Source of the DNA: Echiichthys vipera
Taxonomy: Eukaryota; Chordata; Actinopteri; Perciformes; Trachinidae
Reading direction: 5' to 3'
DNA: 64,000 nucleotides
Assembly: GCA_963691815.1 (NCBI GenBank)
Contig: OY829658.1
Location: 17,971,785-18,035,784, forward strand
Below, one piece after another: positions 10,247-30,358 of the stretch. The position numbers and the translations under genes were made by a program. Within the stretch, counting starts at the first letter, position 1. Every line of letters starts with the position of its first letter. Below the pieces are notes generated by a model, which was not told the origin of the DNA, did no database searches, and saw only the letters and a list, made by a program, of their open reading frames with translations.

Positions 10247-13165
10247 AGTCACACAGGTCCATACAAAGCATATGCAAATGATTGTAAAATGTGTCACATG
10301 CAATAATTACCAGGTACAGTTTCTTTCTGAGATACATTAACAGTTTATCAGTTACCGGAACAAAAAGAAGACAAGCAGTGAATACCACCTGCTTGGCTAA
10401 ATATAGTCATGAAATGAGGTCCTATGGACTAAAATCTTAACTGATTTGCACTATTTGCTACACTGCAACCGGTGGAGAGTTTTAGGTGAGGTGGACCTGC
10501 AGTGGAGGTATATGTCCATGTAATTATTTTTTATGGCATCAGAAGTGTTTTTTGTTTTTCTCCCATCCAAGAGTGTATGGTTATGTTTGTTTACCCAAAA
10601 ATACAAAACGGGTTTTATTTTTATTTTGTTCATTAAATGAAAATTTTATTTACAAGAGAAGTATACATTTGTCCTCCCCAGAATATTGCACTTTGCTTTG
10701 TTTACCATGCTTCTGCCCCTACACCAATTACTGACATGTGTGGGAGCAGCAGCATATGACGGCGGTTTTTCAGCTCTATCTCAGTACAGTACTCACATAC
10801 TCATATGTACATCGAAATAGTTCCCTCTTTGCACTGGCTATGAAGTGATTCCTTGATAGAGCAACTACAATGTAAGAAATAATGGGACAGAAATCCGCAC
10901 TCCTGGTTTTGTGCTAAAATGCATTCAAAAGTCCATCTGAAATGAATGAGGCTTAAGCTCAGTTAGTGTCGCCATCTTTGTGTTTCCCTGTTTTCTTCCT
11001 AAGGTGTGAGGGATACGTCCTTGCAGTCACATACAGGTTTGTTGCCATGACAAAACCCTGACAATACACCCACACATGACCGCCAGGACAAAGGTTTGAT
11101 TTGGCTATTCTTAGCGCTCTGCCTTTTTGGTTTGAAACACTCTGATCAGTGTTGCCAGTTGCACCTTTTTTTATTCTCGCTAGGCAACCACCGAATCCCC
11201 TATTCTCAGTCATTTCCGTGTGAAGTTAAATGACGTTGGGTGCTTTTTCAATCTCTCTCCTTCTCAAATCTGAGTAGAAGTTTTTTCAACTTGAAGCGTT
11301 CATGGCGCTTCTGCAGAAATGAGGCACACAGAGCGGAAAAATGCGAGGCACTCTGCAATGCAAAAGCAGCAAGCAAAACGCTTACGTCTTGCTTGCTGCT
11401 TTGCACCATTCAGGCTAAACCTGAAATGTGCCAGATGTCAGGCTCTCCACTATCTAGTTTGTAAGTGCAACGTTGGTATAGTCAGTATTGTCTAGGTAAA
11501 AATTAATTTTGCGCCCTACAGTGTAGTCGCTCTATGAAGGTATCACTCTACGGCCAGTATGGACAGAAGAAGTAGTTACAGTGACTTATTGCTTCAACAA
11601 ACAGATGACACGTGTTTTGTTAGGATAGGTTTATACCATAATATCTCTCAAAATCTATCTTTTGAGTCCAAATATTAATTGCTTGTAGGCGGTGTGATTT
11701 ATATGCTCCTTAATGAAGGATGACAGCTGTTATCAGGTTGTTTTACAGCAGAAAAATAAATAAAAATTTGGCCATAGAAACTTCTCCACAACCACCCCAG
11801 CAGCGTAATCCTCTTCACTGTCCATCCGTGTGGTAGTATGTTCCAAACCTTCATTATTGTGCACAAACATGGTGAAATACACTACTACCTGAGCTTCAGA
11901 GCTGCAGGGAGAGGCACAGCAAGACACTGAAGCGGTGTATTAGGACAATTTGGAGCACGCTGAACGGCTGAAACGTCAGTTATTCATCAGTTATGGATGA
12001 GACCAGATGATTTGTTCAAAGATGATGCTTGATTTAAAAATTGGAAGTTGTAAACTGATTCTAGATTTACATTGACTGAGGATTGTTGATAATTATGTAG
12101 AGAGCACAGTGACTGATAAGAACCACCAGGAGGCACTGTAATGTGAAGAGAAGGACTCGTGGGATTATCCCATACAGCAGTAGCACTATAAAGTATTGTC
12201 CGTCTACTTTCATTATTCTGAGCGTCTATCTTTATCTGTTTATACTGTGCTTTTTTCTAGAGACTTAATGGTTCCTTCTGCACTCTGTCTGATTTTAAAA
12301 AAAACATTTTTCTTCCGGTCTTTGTGCTTGAAAAAGCCATGCCATATGTATAGATTGTAAGGGCTTTTTCCAGTTCTGTGATTACACTGTGCAAAAGGCG
12401 TTTTTGCGTTCCTTTTGATGTCGACAAATTGTTTTGTTTTTTTACTACCTTTTTGCAGAATGTGAAGTGTGTAATTTCTCTCCGGTTCAACCTAACTTCC
12501 AGGATTTATGGTATATAGATATGATATGGAGCAGCTTTAATTCCACATCAAAGTTGATTTTAAAACAACACACACAATTACACACACATATATATATAAA
12601 AGGAATTGAATTCCTTTGCCTTAACCTGTAGTTGTATAAAAAGTGCATTGACATCCTTTTTTATAGTTTCAAACCAATTGCAAGTTTTGATGTCAAAAAT
12701 TAATTTTATCTTGCATGACTTTGATAATTGTACTTGTGTAAATGAAAATGAATGATATCTTGCTTTAACTGTTAGTACTTGGTCCTGGAGTACCACTCAG
12801 TGTATATACTGTAACAGCTTTTTTAATGAGACAAATTGCAGCTTTTTTATGGACGTCCAATTTAGCAGACATTAACAGTCTGTTGTTGGTAGTCAAAGAG
12901 TCTTTGTGCATCAAGGTGTTGATCAGCTGGTGGTGATGCATAGTTGTTAGTAGAGCGCCTAGAACAAAATGACATGTCGCTGTGGCTTCAGGTACCGCTT
13001 TCTGTTTAATTTCTACTGATGATTAAAATTGATTCAATCAATGTATTTATATACTTGTCTATAGGACATGGTTATGTGAATGATTGTGTTTGAGGAGATA
13101 CAAATGATATTTCTATGTTTGTTTGGTAAAAATTTAAAATAAATGATCATTGCTTGACATCACAT
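10247..13165 (+). other. mtdh: Probable mtdh 3'UTR / downstream region
   Basis: No exon was found after the mtdh stop. AATAAA signals occur near 11755 and at 13138-13143, so the transcript may end at either. Parts are AT-rich with short AC and AT runs (12565-12600). No RNA gene was recognised. Confidence 0.45.
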
Positions 13166-13189
13166 TGTCATAAAAATGCATTTTTTTGT

Positions 13190-13345
13190 GGTGGACTTGC
13201 GTTATTTTATTTTCTTGAGGCTTGAAGCACTGTAGGAAGTCTGGCTGTTTGCATTTCTCCGTGGACTGACCGTTTGTATACTTGCACAGCATTTATATCG
13301 CACCTCATACTGCTTTACAGTAAAAAAAGACATGGAAATCTCTCG
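13190..13345 (+). repeat. Relic of a dispersed repeat shared with 26.7-27.3 kb
   Basis: Here TTTGCATTTCTCCGTGGACT, GCATTTATATCGCACCTCAT and CTGCTTTACAGTAAAAAAAG parallel 27190-27275 in the same order (TGTGCATTTCCCTGTGGACT and so on). Only the 3' part of the element remains. Confidence 0.55.
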
Positions 13346-14875
13346 TTTTACAGTATCTATTATAGTAATGCTTGAAGATAAAATGTTTATATTTATAACA
13401 AAGACATTGACTCTGAAAACATGAAATTAGTTGTGAAGAAGCACAGATGATTTAACCACCTTTTTATCTTGTTTCCATGCCAAAATAACCATAAAGTAAC
13501 AATTGGAGGCATATTTCTGTAGCAGAATTCCAAGTACGAAATAATGATATAAACGGTTCTTTCTTCATGTCCACTGGCATCTAGTTTTCATGTTTTCTGT
13601 CAAACTAATCCTAAATCTGTGGTTAATGCGAGGATTCACTATGTCATGGTGCAAATCTGTGTCAGCAGCGTGGCCCCTGCTAGGCCCTGGTTGCGGTGAC
13701 CCTCCTGAGGCCAAACCACTGCCCCAGTCAATGTGGTTTAGGCAGCCGCACGGTACGCTTACGGAGCCTGACCTCCTTCGTCTCATCAGTCTCTCCGTCT
13801 CATATCCGTTCATTTAGGATTTACCAGTTTTTAATCTCGCGAAATCTCTGGCTCGCTGTCCATTCACATTCACTTTAGAGGGCTGTCACGTTTTTTTTGT
13901 CATTATTCTTCCGTGCTGGAGCGTTGTTTTATTTATTTTTCTTGTTTGTGAATATGGTAGGCAGATAGTGAAGGTCACTCTCTAATGGGTGGTACTGCAG
14001 TCGCTCAAAGCCCTGCTGCGAAAATCATTCACTAATGCTCTCTCTGTCTTTCTGTGTCTGAAACCCACAGGCTTCACATAGTGCTACTGCACCGAAACTA
14101 GGCAGTAGAGTGTCGTGACATTATACAACCAAACTAACAAGTCAGTTCAGAAAAAGGATTATACGGCTTTGTATTTCCAGTTATTATGTCAGACCTCACG
14201 TCCCTAAGTAGTTCATATTTCGAACACTTTGTGATTTATATGTGGAAAACCTTCATGGTGAGGGAAATTTGACCATCAGCTTAATATGTCCTCTTCAGAT
14301 TGCATTCCAGCATTTAAACAAGGTGGTAGTCTGGTCAGTATTAAGACATGGTAGGAGAGGAAAATCTCCTAATGTGACGATGATGCAGTCCACCCAGCAG
14401 AGCTTAGAGCCGTGGTCACTGGCCCATCTGTCAGGCTTTATCCAGGACGTTTGCACAGAAAGAGACAAACTGACGTAAAATAAAAGACGTGTCTCTTGTT
14501 CTCTTGAGACAAAAGAGAAGAAAAATGCTGTTGTGGTGCCATTGGGTCTCAATGTGAATCACCTTGGATAGATCCAACCATATTAACATGACACTAATTG
14601 GGCAAACTGCCTAACTTTGAGAGGATGCCACTTGCTTTATGAAAAATGGAACAGCTGCACTGGAGCACAGCCAGACTGACCTGACCTGGAGCACACAAAA
14701 TACATGGTGGCCTTAGCCAATTCTGTATTTGAGTCCACAAGCATGCAACATATGGGCAATGGAAAAACAAATATTAAGTTGTTTTTTTAGTAGCAGTGAT
14801 CTTGTAGAATATCTTCAGTTGACTAAACATGACTTAAGTCTCAATAAATAAATGCATTACAACTATTTAAACATT
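13346..14875. other. Intergenic DNA between mtdh and laptm4b
   Basis: I found no exon with family similarity, no RNA gene and no clear repeat here. Short open frames (for example 14242-14478) show no recognisable protein. Confidence 0.4.
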
Positions 14876-14879
14876 TTTG

Positions 14880-15015
14880 TTATTATAATAATAATAATAA
14901 TAATGCTTTATTTTTGGAAAGGGACAGTGCACATTAATGAACATCGATATTTGCATATCTCTGTAAACATGCCGGATTATAGCAAAAATGCTAATTTGTA
15001 TCCGTAGTCCCTACT
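14880..15015 (+). repeat. Dispersed repeat fragment with AAT microsatellite head
   Basis: (AAT)n is followed by GGGACAGTGCACATTAATGA, GCCGGATTATAGC and TTTGTATCCGTAGTCCCT, a string I recognise as common in fish genomes. The family was not assigned. It runs directly into the minisatellite at 15.04 kb. Confidence 0.5.
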
Positions 15016-15034
15016 AAATGTTTTTATTTCTGTA

Positions 15035-15400
15035 TTTCTGTTCCTGTATGTTAATGAGGTAGGAGGTCCCATTTATTTATTTTTGTTTATGAATGTTAAT
15101 GAGGTAGTTGGTCTCATTTATTTATTTATTAATTTATGTATTTATTTATTTATTTCTGTTTCTGTATGTTAATGAGGTAGTGGGTCTCATTTATTTATTT
15201 ATTAACTTGTGTATTTATTTATTTCTGTTTCTGTATGTTAATGAGGTAGTGGGTCTCATTTATTTATTTATTAACTTGTGTATTTATTTATTTCTGTTTC
15301 TGTATGTTAATGAGGTAGGAGGTCTCATTTATTTATTTATTAATTTATGTATTTATTTATTATTTCTGTTTCTGTATGTTAATGAGGTAGTGGGTCTCAT

Positions 15401-15439
<39 letters not shown>

Positions 15440-15580
15440 TGTATCTATTTATTTATTTCTGTTTCTGTATGTTAATGAGGTAGTGGGTCTCATTTATTTA
15501 TTTATTAACTTGTGTTTTTATTGATTTATGTTTCTGTATGTTAATTAGGTAGGAGGTCCCATTTCTGTATTTATTTCTGC
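15035..15580 (+). repeat. AT-rich minisatellite, unit about 60-70 bp
   Basis: About eight units carry TTCTGTTTCTGTATGTTAAT then GAGGTAGTGGGTCTCATTTA, separated by variable (TTTA)n runs. The open frame at 15108-15524 is an artefact of this array. Confidence 0.9.
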
Positions 15581-15735
15581 ATTTATTTAGCAGATATTCC
15601 TTTTAATTATTGATACATTTATTTGTTTATGTAGTTATTGAGACTTAAGTCATGTTTAGTCGCTGAACTGAAGTTTGTTGTGTGTGTGGTTATAAATCAT
15701 TTCCGTCCTCTGGTCTTGGTCTAAATCCTCCTCTG

Positions 15736-15745
15736 GTCACGTGAC
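15736..15745. promoter_or_regulatory. laptm4b: Perfect CLEAR element GTCACGTGAC upstream of laptm4b
   Basis: The 10-bp palindrome equals the consensus bound by TFEB/TFE3/MITF at lysosomal genes. It is 208 bp upstream of the laptm4b ATG. LAPTM4B is a lysosomal membrane protein, so the site fits the gene. Function is inferred. Confidence 0.7.
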
Positions 15746-15952
15746 TCCGGGATGAGCTCGAGCCAGATTAACGGCTCCCCGTTCGCCAGGAGGAGTCCAC
15801 TGGCGGAAACATCGTTACCAACATACGCTGGATGTCGCGGTCCTAGCACCAAGGACGCCAACTACTCCATCTTTTTTAGGACACATTAGCTTTGACTAAT
15901 TCATTTTCGTCGGCATTCATGAAATAACTTGACATTCATAGCAGGATAAATA

Positions 15953-24254
<8,302 letters not shown>

Positions 24255-26360
24255 GAGATGTCCTCGCTGCTGGACCCTATACCCCAAACAACTACCACAT
24301 CTCACTCCCATAGTAGGACCCCAACACTGGCTGGAACATGTTGAAAAACAATGTCTGTCAAGGCTGGTTTAAGCTTGGATACATGCCAACCTTAGATTAG
24401 ATTAGGTTGACTCGGAGCCAGTATTGCCATCAACTCTTCCCCTGGTTGTTGTGATGTACCCCACCTTCCCCCTCACATCTCCTTCTGTCTTCCTCCAAGG
24501 ACAGTATCGCAGCAACTCCAACCCACCCTCCCTCTTGGCAGCTGCTGTCCCCCGGCAGCATCTAAACTCTTGCACGCCCTGAACACTCTGTCCCAACTTA
24601 ATTTGCACTTTTCTTTGACTGAAAGGTGCGCCTGTTTGGCCACCAACTGTTAACCCCCAATACTGTGAATCTCCCTTGTGGTCTTTGTCTAGAAACAAAC
24701 TACCTGAAGAGAGAAAGTGACAGAAAGAGTGAGAAGGAAAGCGACATAGATGATCAGTTATGCAAGAGCACTTTTTTTCAGAAATTGACAGTTCCTTCAT
24801 TGAATGTAATGTCAAGGTATTTTTGTAAGACTTTTTTTGTATAATAGTAAAAACTGAGAGAAAAATAAGTGAATAGTGAAAGGCTGTCCTTTGTATTGAG
24901 GCTGTGGCTTGTGGAAATCGTATTGAAAAGGTTCCTCTACTCTAACAACTTCATCTTCCTTTTGTATCCATTTAACACACTGTCTGTAAATCTGTAATTC
25001 ATTGACTGCCAGTGAAAAACCTTGTTCACCCATTGGTTTCAATCACAATGTTCAAATTCGCCGTCCTGTCTGTTCCGAGATCTCAAAAGCTAAGAAAGAC
25101 TGGCGTTAATGAAATCACCCACAGAAGCACACCGACTACAGATTCACGTCCAAAAAGGTTATACACATACTGTAAAATCTAAAATGTGTAAACATTAGTG
25201 TGTGAAAAACTTAAGACAGTTAAGACCGTTAAGACGTCCGTCTTGTGTTCCCGTCAGGCTGCAGCTTCAACAGCATCATCTGTGTCTTTATTTTGTGTGT
25301 TGTTGTTGTTTTTTTTACATGGATCATGGGGTATAATCTGATCTTTTTAGTTGAGCTAACTTAGCCGGACTGAGGGAGTTTTCCTATGAAGGCAGAGCAA
25401 CATGCGGCTGTACATGCAGAGACTGTGTGTGTGTGCTTGCCTGAGCGCTATGTTGAAGTTATGATGTAACTCCTCGCTCCTTTTATATGTCGTAACATTT
25501 CCTTTGCACATGCAGCGATATCGTGTTGAGATATTTCCTGTGCTGGTGACCTTTTTTTGACATTAACCATGGAAGGGTATCTAAAGTATTCATTTAGCTT
25601 AGCATAGTAGCACAAAATCAATATACCGTATATGAAGCTATGCTTGGTGTTTGCCTAACTATTAAGGCAATCATGAGAAATAATAATAGAAGAAACAATA
25701 TTAGACATACCTAACCCCATTCTTTACAATGATTCCTAAGTAGTATTTGCTATCAACAGAAAAACATTGTTACAACATTTTATCCTTCAGACTATGCAAC
25801 CGTGCATTCAACAACTCCATGGACTTTGAAATACATGTGAAATAGTATTTCATTTGATACTAACACTGTAGTTGATAATGTAGCCATTTCTTTGCCTCTT
25901 CTTCGTTGTCCTTGTGTGAATTTTGACTGCCGCTTTTGCAAATCCAACAAAGCTGAAAACTCAATTGCACTTTAAAGTCAGCGTGAACTCACTGGGAACT
26001 GATATTTGTGCTTTTATTCCTCTTTACCATAATATGCTGTAGATAAGTGGTTCTAAGTATGATCTGTCACCGTCTTCTGGACGATACAAGCTTCTAAAAC
26101 ATGACAAACAAATCAGTATTGTGTAGAGTCACTGAAAAGCTGTAGATTTGAATGTGGCTGAGGGGGATTTCAGATGCAGGGGTTTAGAGAAAAAGCTTGT
26201 AAAGAGTCTGGACCAGTGGACGGCCGATGCCTCATTTTATTAGAATCATTTCAAGACTGTTCTCCATCACTTTCCATCCACACACTTCTTCTTGTTGGAT
26301 CTGCACGAGCTCATGTCTTTAATTCTGAATAAATAAAAAGCAAAATCAGTCGGGGTCTGC
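24255..26360 (+). other. laptm4b: Probable laptm4b 3'UTR
   Basis: No coding exon was seen. Overlapping AATAAA signals at 26329-26338 are the likely polyadenylation site, giving a 3'UTR of about 2.1 kb. Confidence 0.5.
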
Positions 26361-26719
26361 TTCTGGATTTATTGATTGAATCAACGGTTTGTTTGGTTTT
26401 ATACTTGAGCTTTTATCACCGTGAAAAGAACAAATAAAAAAACAATTTATTAAGTTACTGTTATTCACATGCTGTAAAAACACCTATATGGAGGCATGGA
26501 GCTGAGAAAAACACACATGTGCTGTCCGTTAATGTGAAAGAGCCAGCGTATGTTTTATAAAGTGGGATTCAGAATTGTCCTAAATGGAGTTATGTGGTTA
26601 TAAGAGATGATCAAAGCAAACATCATGCTACTCCTATTCAAATTACAGGTTGTCTGTGTTTTATGATGGGGCTGTTGACATCCTCGGAAGATATGACATT
26701 AATAACATGCTCTCTTATT

Positions 26720-27290
26720 TAAAGTTCCCATATTATGTTCATTTTCAGGTTTGTCTGCTCCAAATAGCATCTGCTAGATTCCACCGCTACCAGCCTAAAC
26801 AACCAATCAGAGCGCGGCGTCTCTGACACAGTGTCTGCCTGTGAAACTAGGCTGCGCTGATCAAATACGACTCGATACATGGGCAGCCATTGACAGCGCC
26901 AGAGACTCCTCGGCTCTGATCGGTTGTTGGTTAGGCGCAGTGGAGTCTAACAGATTCTATCAGGAGCAGACAGAAAGTTAGTGACTCCAGCTTTTAGTCC
27001 TCCTCCAGAAAAGCCCAGTCTGCTCTGATTGGTCCGCCTTTGTGGGTCTACCACATCTGCGCTTTCCGTATCTCTGCACATGGTCTCTGTCATTGCAGCC
27101 GGGAAATTACACTTTCTACCTACACTACAACAACCATACAGAAGTCCCAACAGCTCTTTTAAAGACACAGTTTCTGAATACAGGCTGTGTGCATTTCCCT
27201 GTGGACTGAGTGTTTTGATACTTTACAGTATTTATACAGAACCTTGACCTGCTTTATAATAAAAAAGAAAGACATTTTAAACAGACCATA
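26720..27290 (+). mobile_element. Non-autonomous dispersed element (CCCATATTATG family)
   Basis: It starts TTAAAGTTCCCATATTATGT and TCATTTTCAGGTTTG, and contains AAGCCCAGTCTGCTCTGATT. It continues through TCTTTTAAAGACACAGTTTC. An inverted, better-ended copy is at 41568-42032 and a relic at 13190-13345. No transposase is present. Confidence 0.65.
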
Positions 27291-30200
27291 CAAGTTGTGC
27301 ATTTTTCTGCATATACAGCCAGCAGTGAGATCATATTACCATGAAGTCAGTCAAGTTTTGAGAATATGGCGATTCAAAAAAGTGGCTGTCACGCTGATGT
27401 GCGTGCGCCCTGCTGGCCTCAGAAATCCAGTATCCCCCAGTGGAGCTGAACAAGCTGGCAGATCAGCAAGGATTTACCCGCCTGACTCAAAATGGACGCT
27501 GGCATTACCTTGGCTCTGAAAGCAGGATACCAGACAGACACGCTCACCTACTTTCTGCCACTGGGACAGGGCTGGGAAATAAAAACAAGTAGGTCACGTT
27601 CTGTCTCTTCTCTTGCTTGTAGGAGGAAGACAGAGGGTTAGACATCATGAGCATCAAAGCAGGGGAGATATTTGTGAGAGGAGACAAGAGCCAAGGGGTT
27701 GTTCCGCAAGATCTGTCAGTAGACCTGGATAGCATTCAATTCAAATAAATGTTTTCAAATCTTTATACAATATGTACTAGGATATGAATAAAGATTACTG
27801 ATAGCTTAGAGAGATTTCATGACAACTTATGAGCCTAATACCCAGTAACACACCTACTAAATGTGGTCCATAAATATATAAAACTGTAATTTTCAGTCTG
27901 TTATGACATTGCCTAGAGACACAGTTTATGACCAATGATGTACGTGACAATATAAAGCACTCAGCAGCACTCATGTTCACTGAGGTCACATACTGTTCAG
28001 TTTGTGTTCACATTGTGACAATGGTCAATACCAATTTACTCTAGTGACCCACATGGCCTGACACTCTGACACTGCTGCCTTCTGATTGTGATCGATTTGT
28101 ATTCAAAGGACTTTGTTTTACATCACTGGAAATAACAATATTATTCGAGATCCGTGCTGGAGGATACTGCGTGGCCCTCGACAGGCTTTAAGTTCTATTT
28201 ATGTTGCCGATTGTTTACGCTTGTTCATTTAAATCTTACTCTGTAACCTTTTAGAAGTTGTGCTCATGTGGTGCGCGGACATCTGCTGCACATGAAACAG
28301 ATCAGCTGGGATGATTTCATTCCATTTAATTGGGAATCAAGGAAACAGCTCAGGGAAGCAGTGAGTGGAAAAACTGGGCCAAACCACTGGATGGAAGATG
28401 GTCGGCTTAATATGTCTGTCTCTGGGTTGGTGCATCAGCCCGTCTGTAAGGCAAGAGTTTAAAAAAAAACAGTGACAGCTGATCTTAACATCTATGGGTA
28501 CGCTCCTGAATGTTGTCATATGTTGCCAGTTCATGATTTTTACCTCAGTGGCGCCTCTGCTTGCTGTTGGTGTTCAGGTTTCCAGTCGTTCTACCTAAGC
28601 ACTGTCTGTAATGCAAACATTCATATCAAGCCAATAACATTTGATGCATCATCAAACTAAAACTAATTTTGATATGTACAAAATAAATTATTTGCTCAGG
28701 AGGATGAGTCAGATTGTTGGCAGAGGTAATTATACACCGATGAGGACTTATTTATGAATAAAGACGTTGCTTTGAGGTAATTAACTACATACAACTCTGC
28801 GGTGTCCCTTTCATAATATATGATTTCTAAACAAATGTGTGGATGTTAACCACCATCACTTGAAAGCACTGATTCAAGCAGGTGAGTTGCTTCCTTGTTT
28901 GTTCTGGAGGTTTTGACCAGATCACATGGTCCTAATCAGCACAACTTTTCTATTTTGGATAATTAATATAACAAAATACAGTGTGTTCAAAATCTCCATA
29001 ACAAGCAACTGGGAGGTCCTTGTTTGGCCAGCTATGATTCACTTATGTTTGTGGAAATAAAAGACAATGCTCAACTTGTCTAAACTTGTTTACAATGGCA
29101 TGCTCCTTACAAGTATCGCTGCATGGACCGCTACTGCTCAGAGCCCCAAAAAAGTCCTGCGTCAGCCTCAGTTTGATGTCCATTAGCAGCTACAGATGAA
29201 AGGCTTAGTCAGCTTTATACAGCGACCAAGCTGCCGTTCAGCAAGGCACTCAACCCCCACCAGCTGCAGCTGAGCAGATGTGAAAACAACTGCCTCAAAG
29301 GAGAAGTCATCTTTATATTTACCCGCCTCTAAGCTCAGACGTGCCTTTCAATCCACTCGTGGTGTGAAGTCTCTTTCACAGCCAACCAATGTCCGACATA
29401 TACTAGTGTTTACATGCTGCAGTGGATTTAACATTACGACAACAGATGCAGCTCCATTTTAAAGCTGGTTTCAACTGCTGAACTCAACATAATTGCTTTT
29501 CTAAATTGATTAGCAGACATTTGTAGGACATTTGTGTCACTCAAATTGGATTTTTGTATGTTTCTCTTTTTTAATTCAGCTAGGCTCACAACTAAAAGCT
29601 TCATGTGTGTATGAGCTGTTGGGTACTTTGAATTTAGACACACGACATTATACAATCTAAATGAAAAAAATTTCATCTGACCGTTTTGAATTGCATAATA
29701 ACTAAATGAGCATTAGGAGTAACGGGCTGATCAAGCTTTAGGATGGCTTCGTTCTTAGCCTACTACTGGGCAGTATATATTTATACACACATTCATCGGA
29801 GGACATCAACAGTATGTGTGACAGAGGCGGCCATCGCCCTCTAAAGCCTTTAATACCTCAGAGGAGAGCATACTTACTCGATTACAAGCTGCAGCTAACA
29901 GCAGACGGTCATCCCCAAGGTTTATGTAAGTGAGAAAGAAATATATTGTCAATGACCGGCAGTTGCGTAATTTTGACAACACGGTGATAAGCGGTCAGTT
30001 GGGCGGATCGCCATTTAGAAGCCGTTAATCCTGCCGCCATGCTTTGTTACACAAGACTCTGAAGAAGGATAAACTATTTTAAAATCTGGTTTCCAGAATT
30101 ACTTCTGTGACATTTTCTGACGTCTCATATTGTCAACAAGCTCCACAGAGACGAGAGGAAATCCCTCACACAGACCTTGAAAATATTAATGGGGTAACCT

Positions 30201-30300
30201 CATCTGAGAGACTCAGAGGACACTGGTGCTCTCTGCTGGACCCTTGGAGGATTGTCAGTTTCTGGACAAGCAGGTTATATCAATAAAAAAACTGAAATGA
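27291..30300. other. Intergenic DNA where mammals carry MATN2
   Basis: I searched both strands for von Willebrand A or EGF-like exons of matrilin-2, the mammalian neighbour, and saw none. The short open frames (27187-27519, 28268-28462) lack recognisable similarity. Confidence 0.45.
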
Positions 30301-30326
30301 CAGCAGCATGTACTGTTAACACCAAC

Positions 30327-30332
30327 TTTATT
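30327..30332 (-). terminator. rpl30: rpl30 polyadenylation signal AATAAA
   Basis: AATAAA on the minus strand lies 27 nt past the stop codon, giving a very short 3'UTR as is usual for ribosomal protein mRNAs. Confidence 0.7.
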
Positions 30333-30358
30333 TATAACAACGGGGTGGGGGAACAGTT

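Noticed and set aside
15108..15524. 138-codon frame rich in Tyr, Leu, Phe
   Set aside because: Produced by the TTTA-rich minisatellite; frame kept by chance between stops.
27291..30300. Remnant of matn2 between laptm4b and rpl30
   Set aside because: No EGF or VWA cysteine pattern was seen on either strand.
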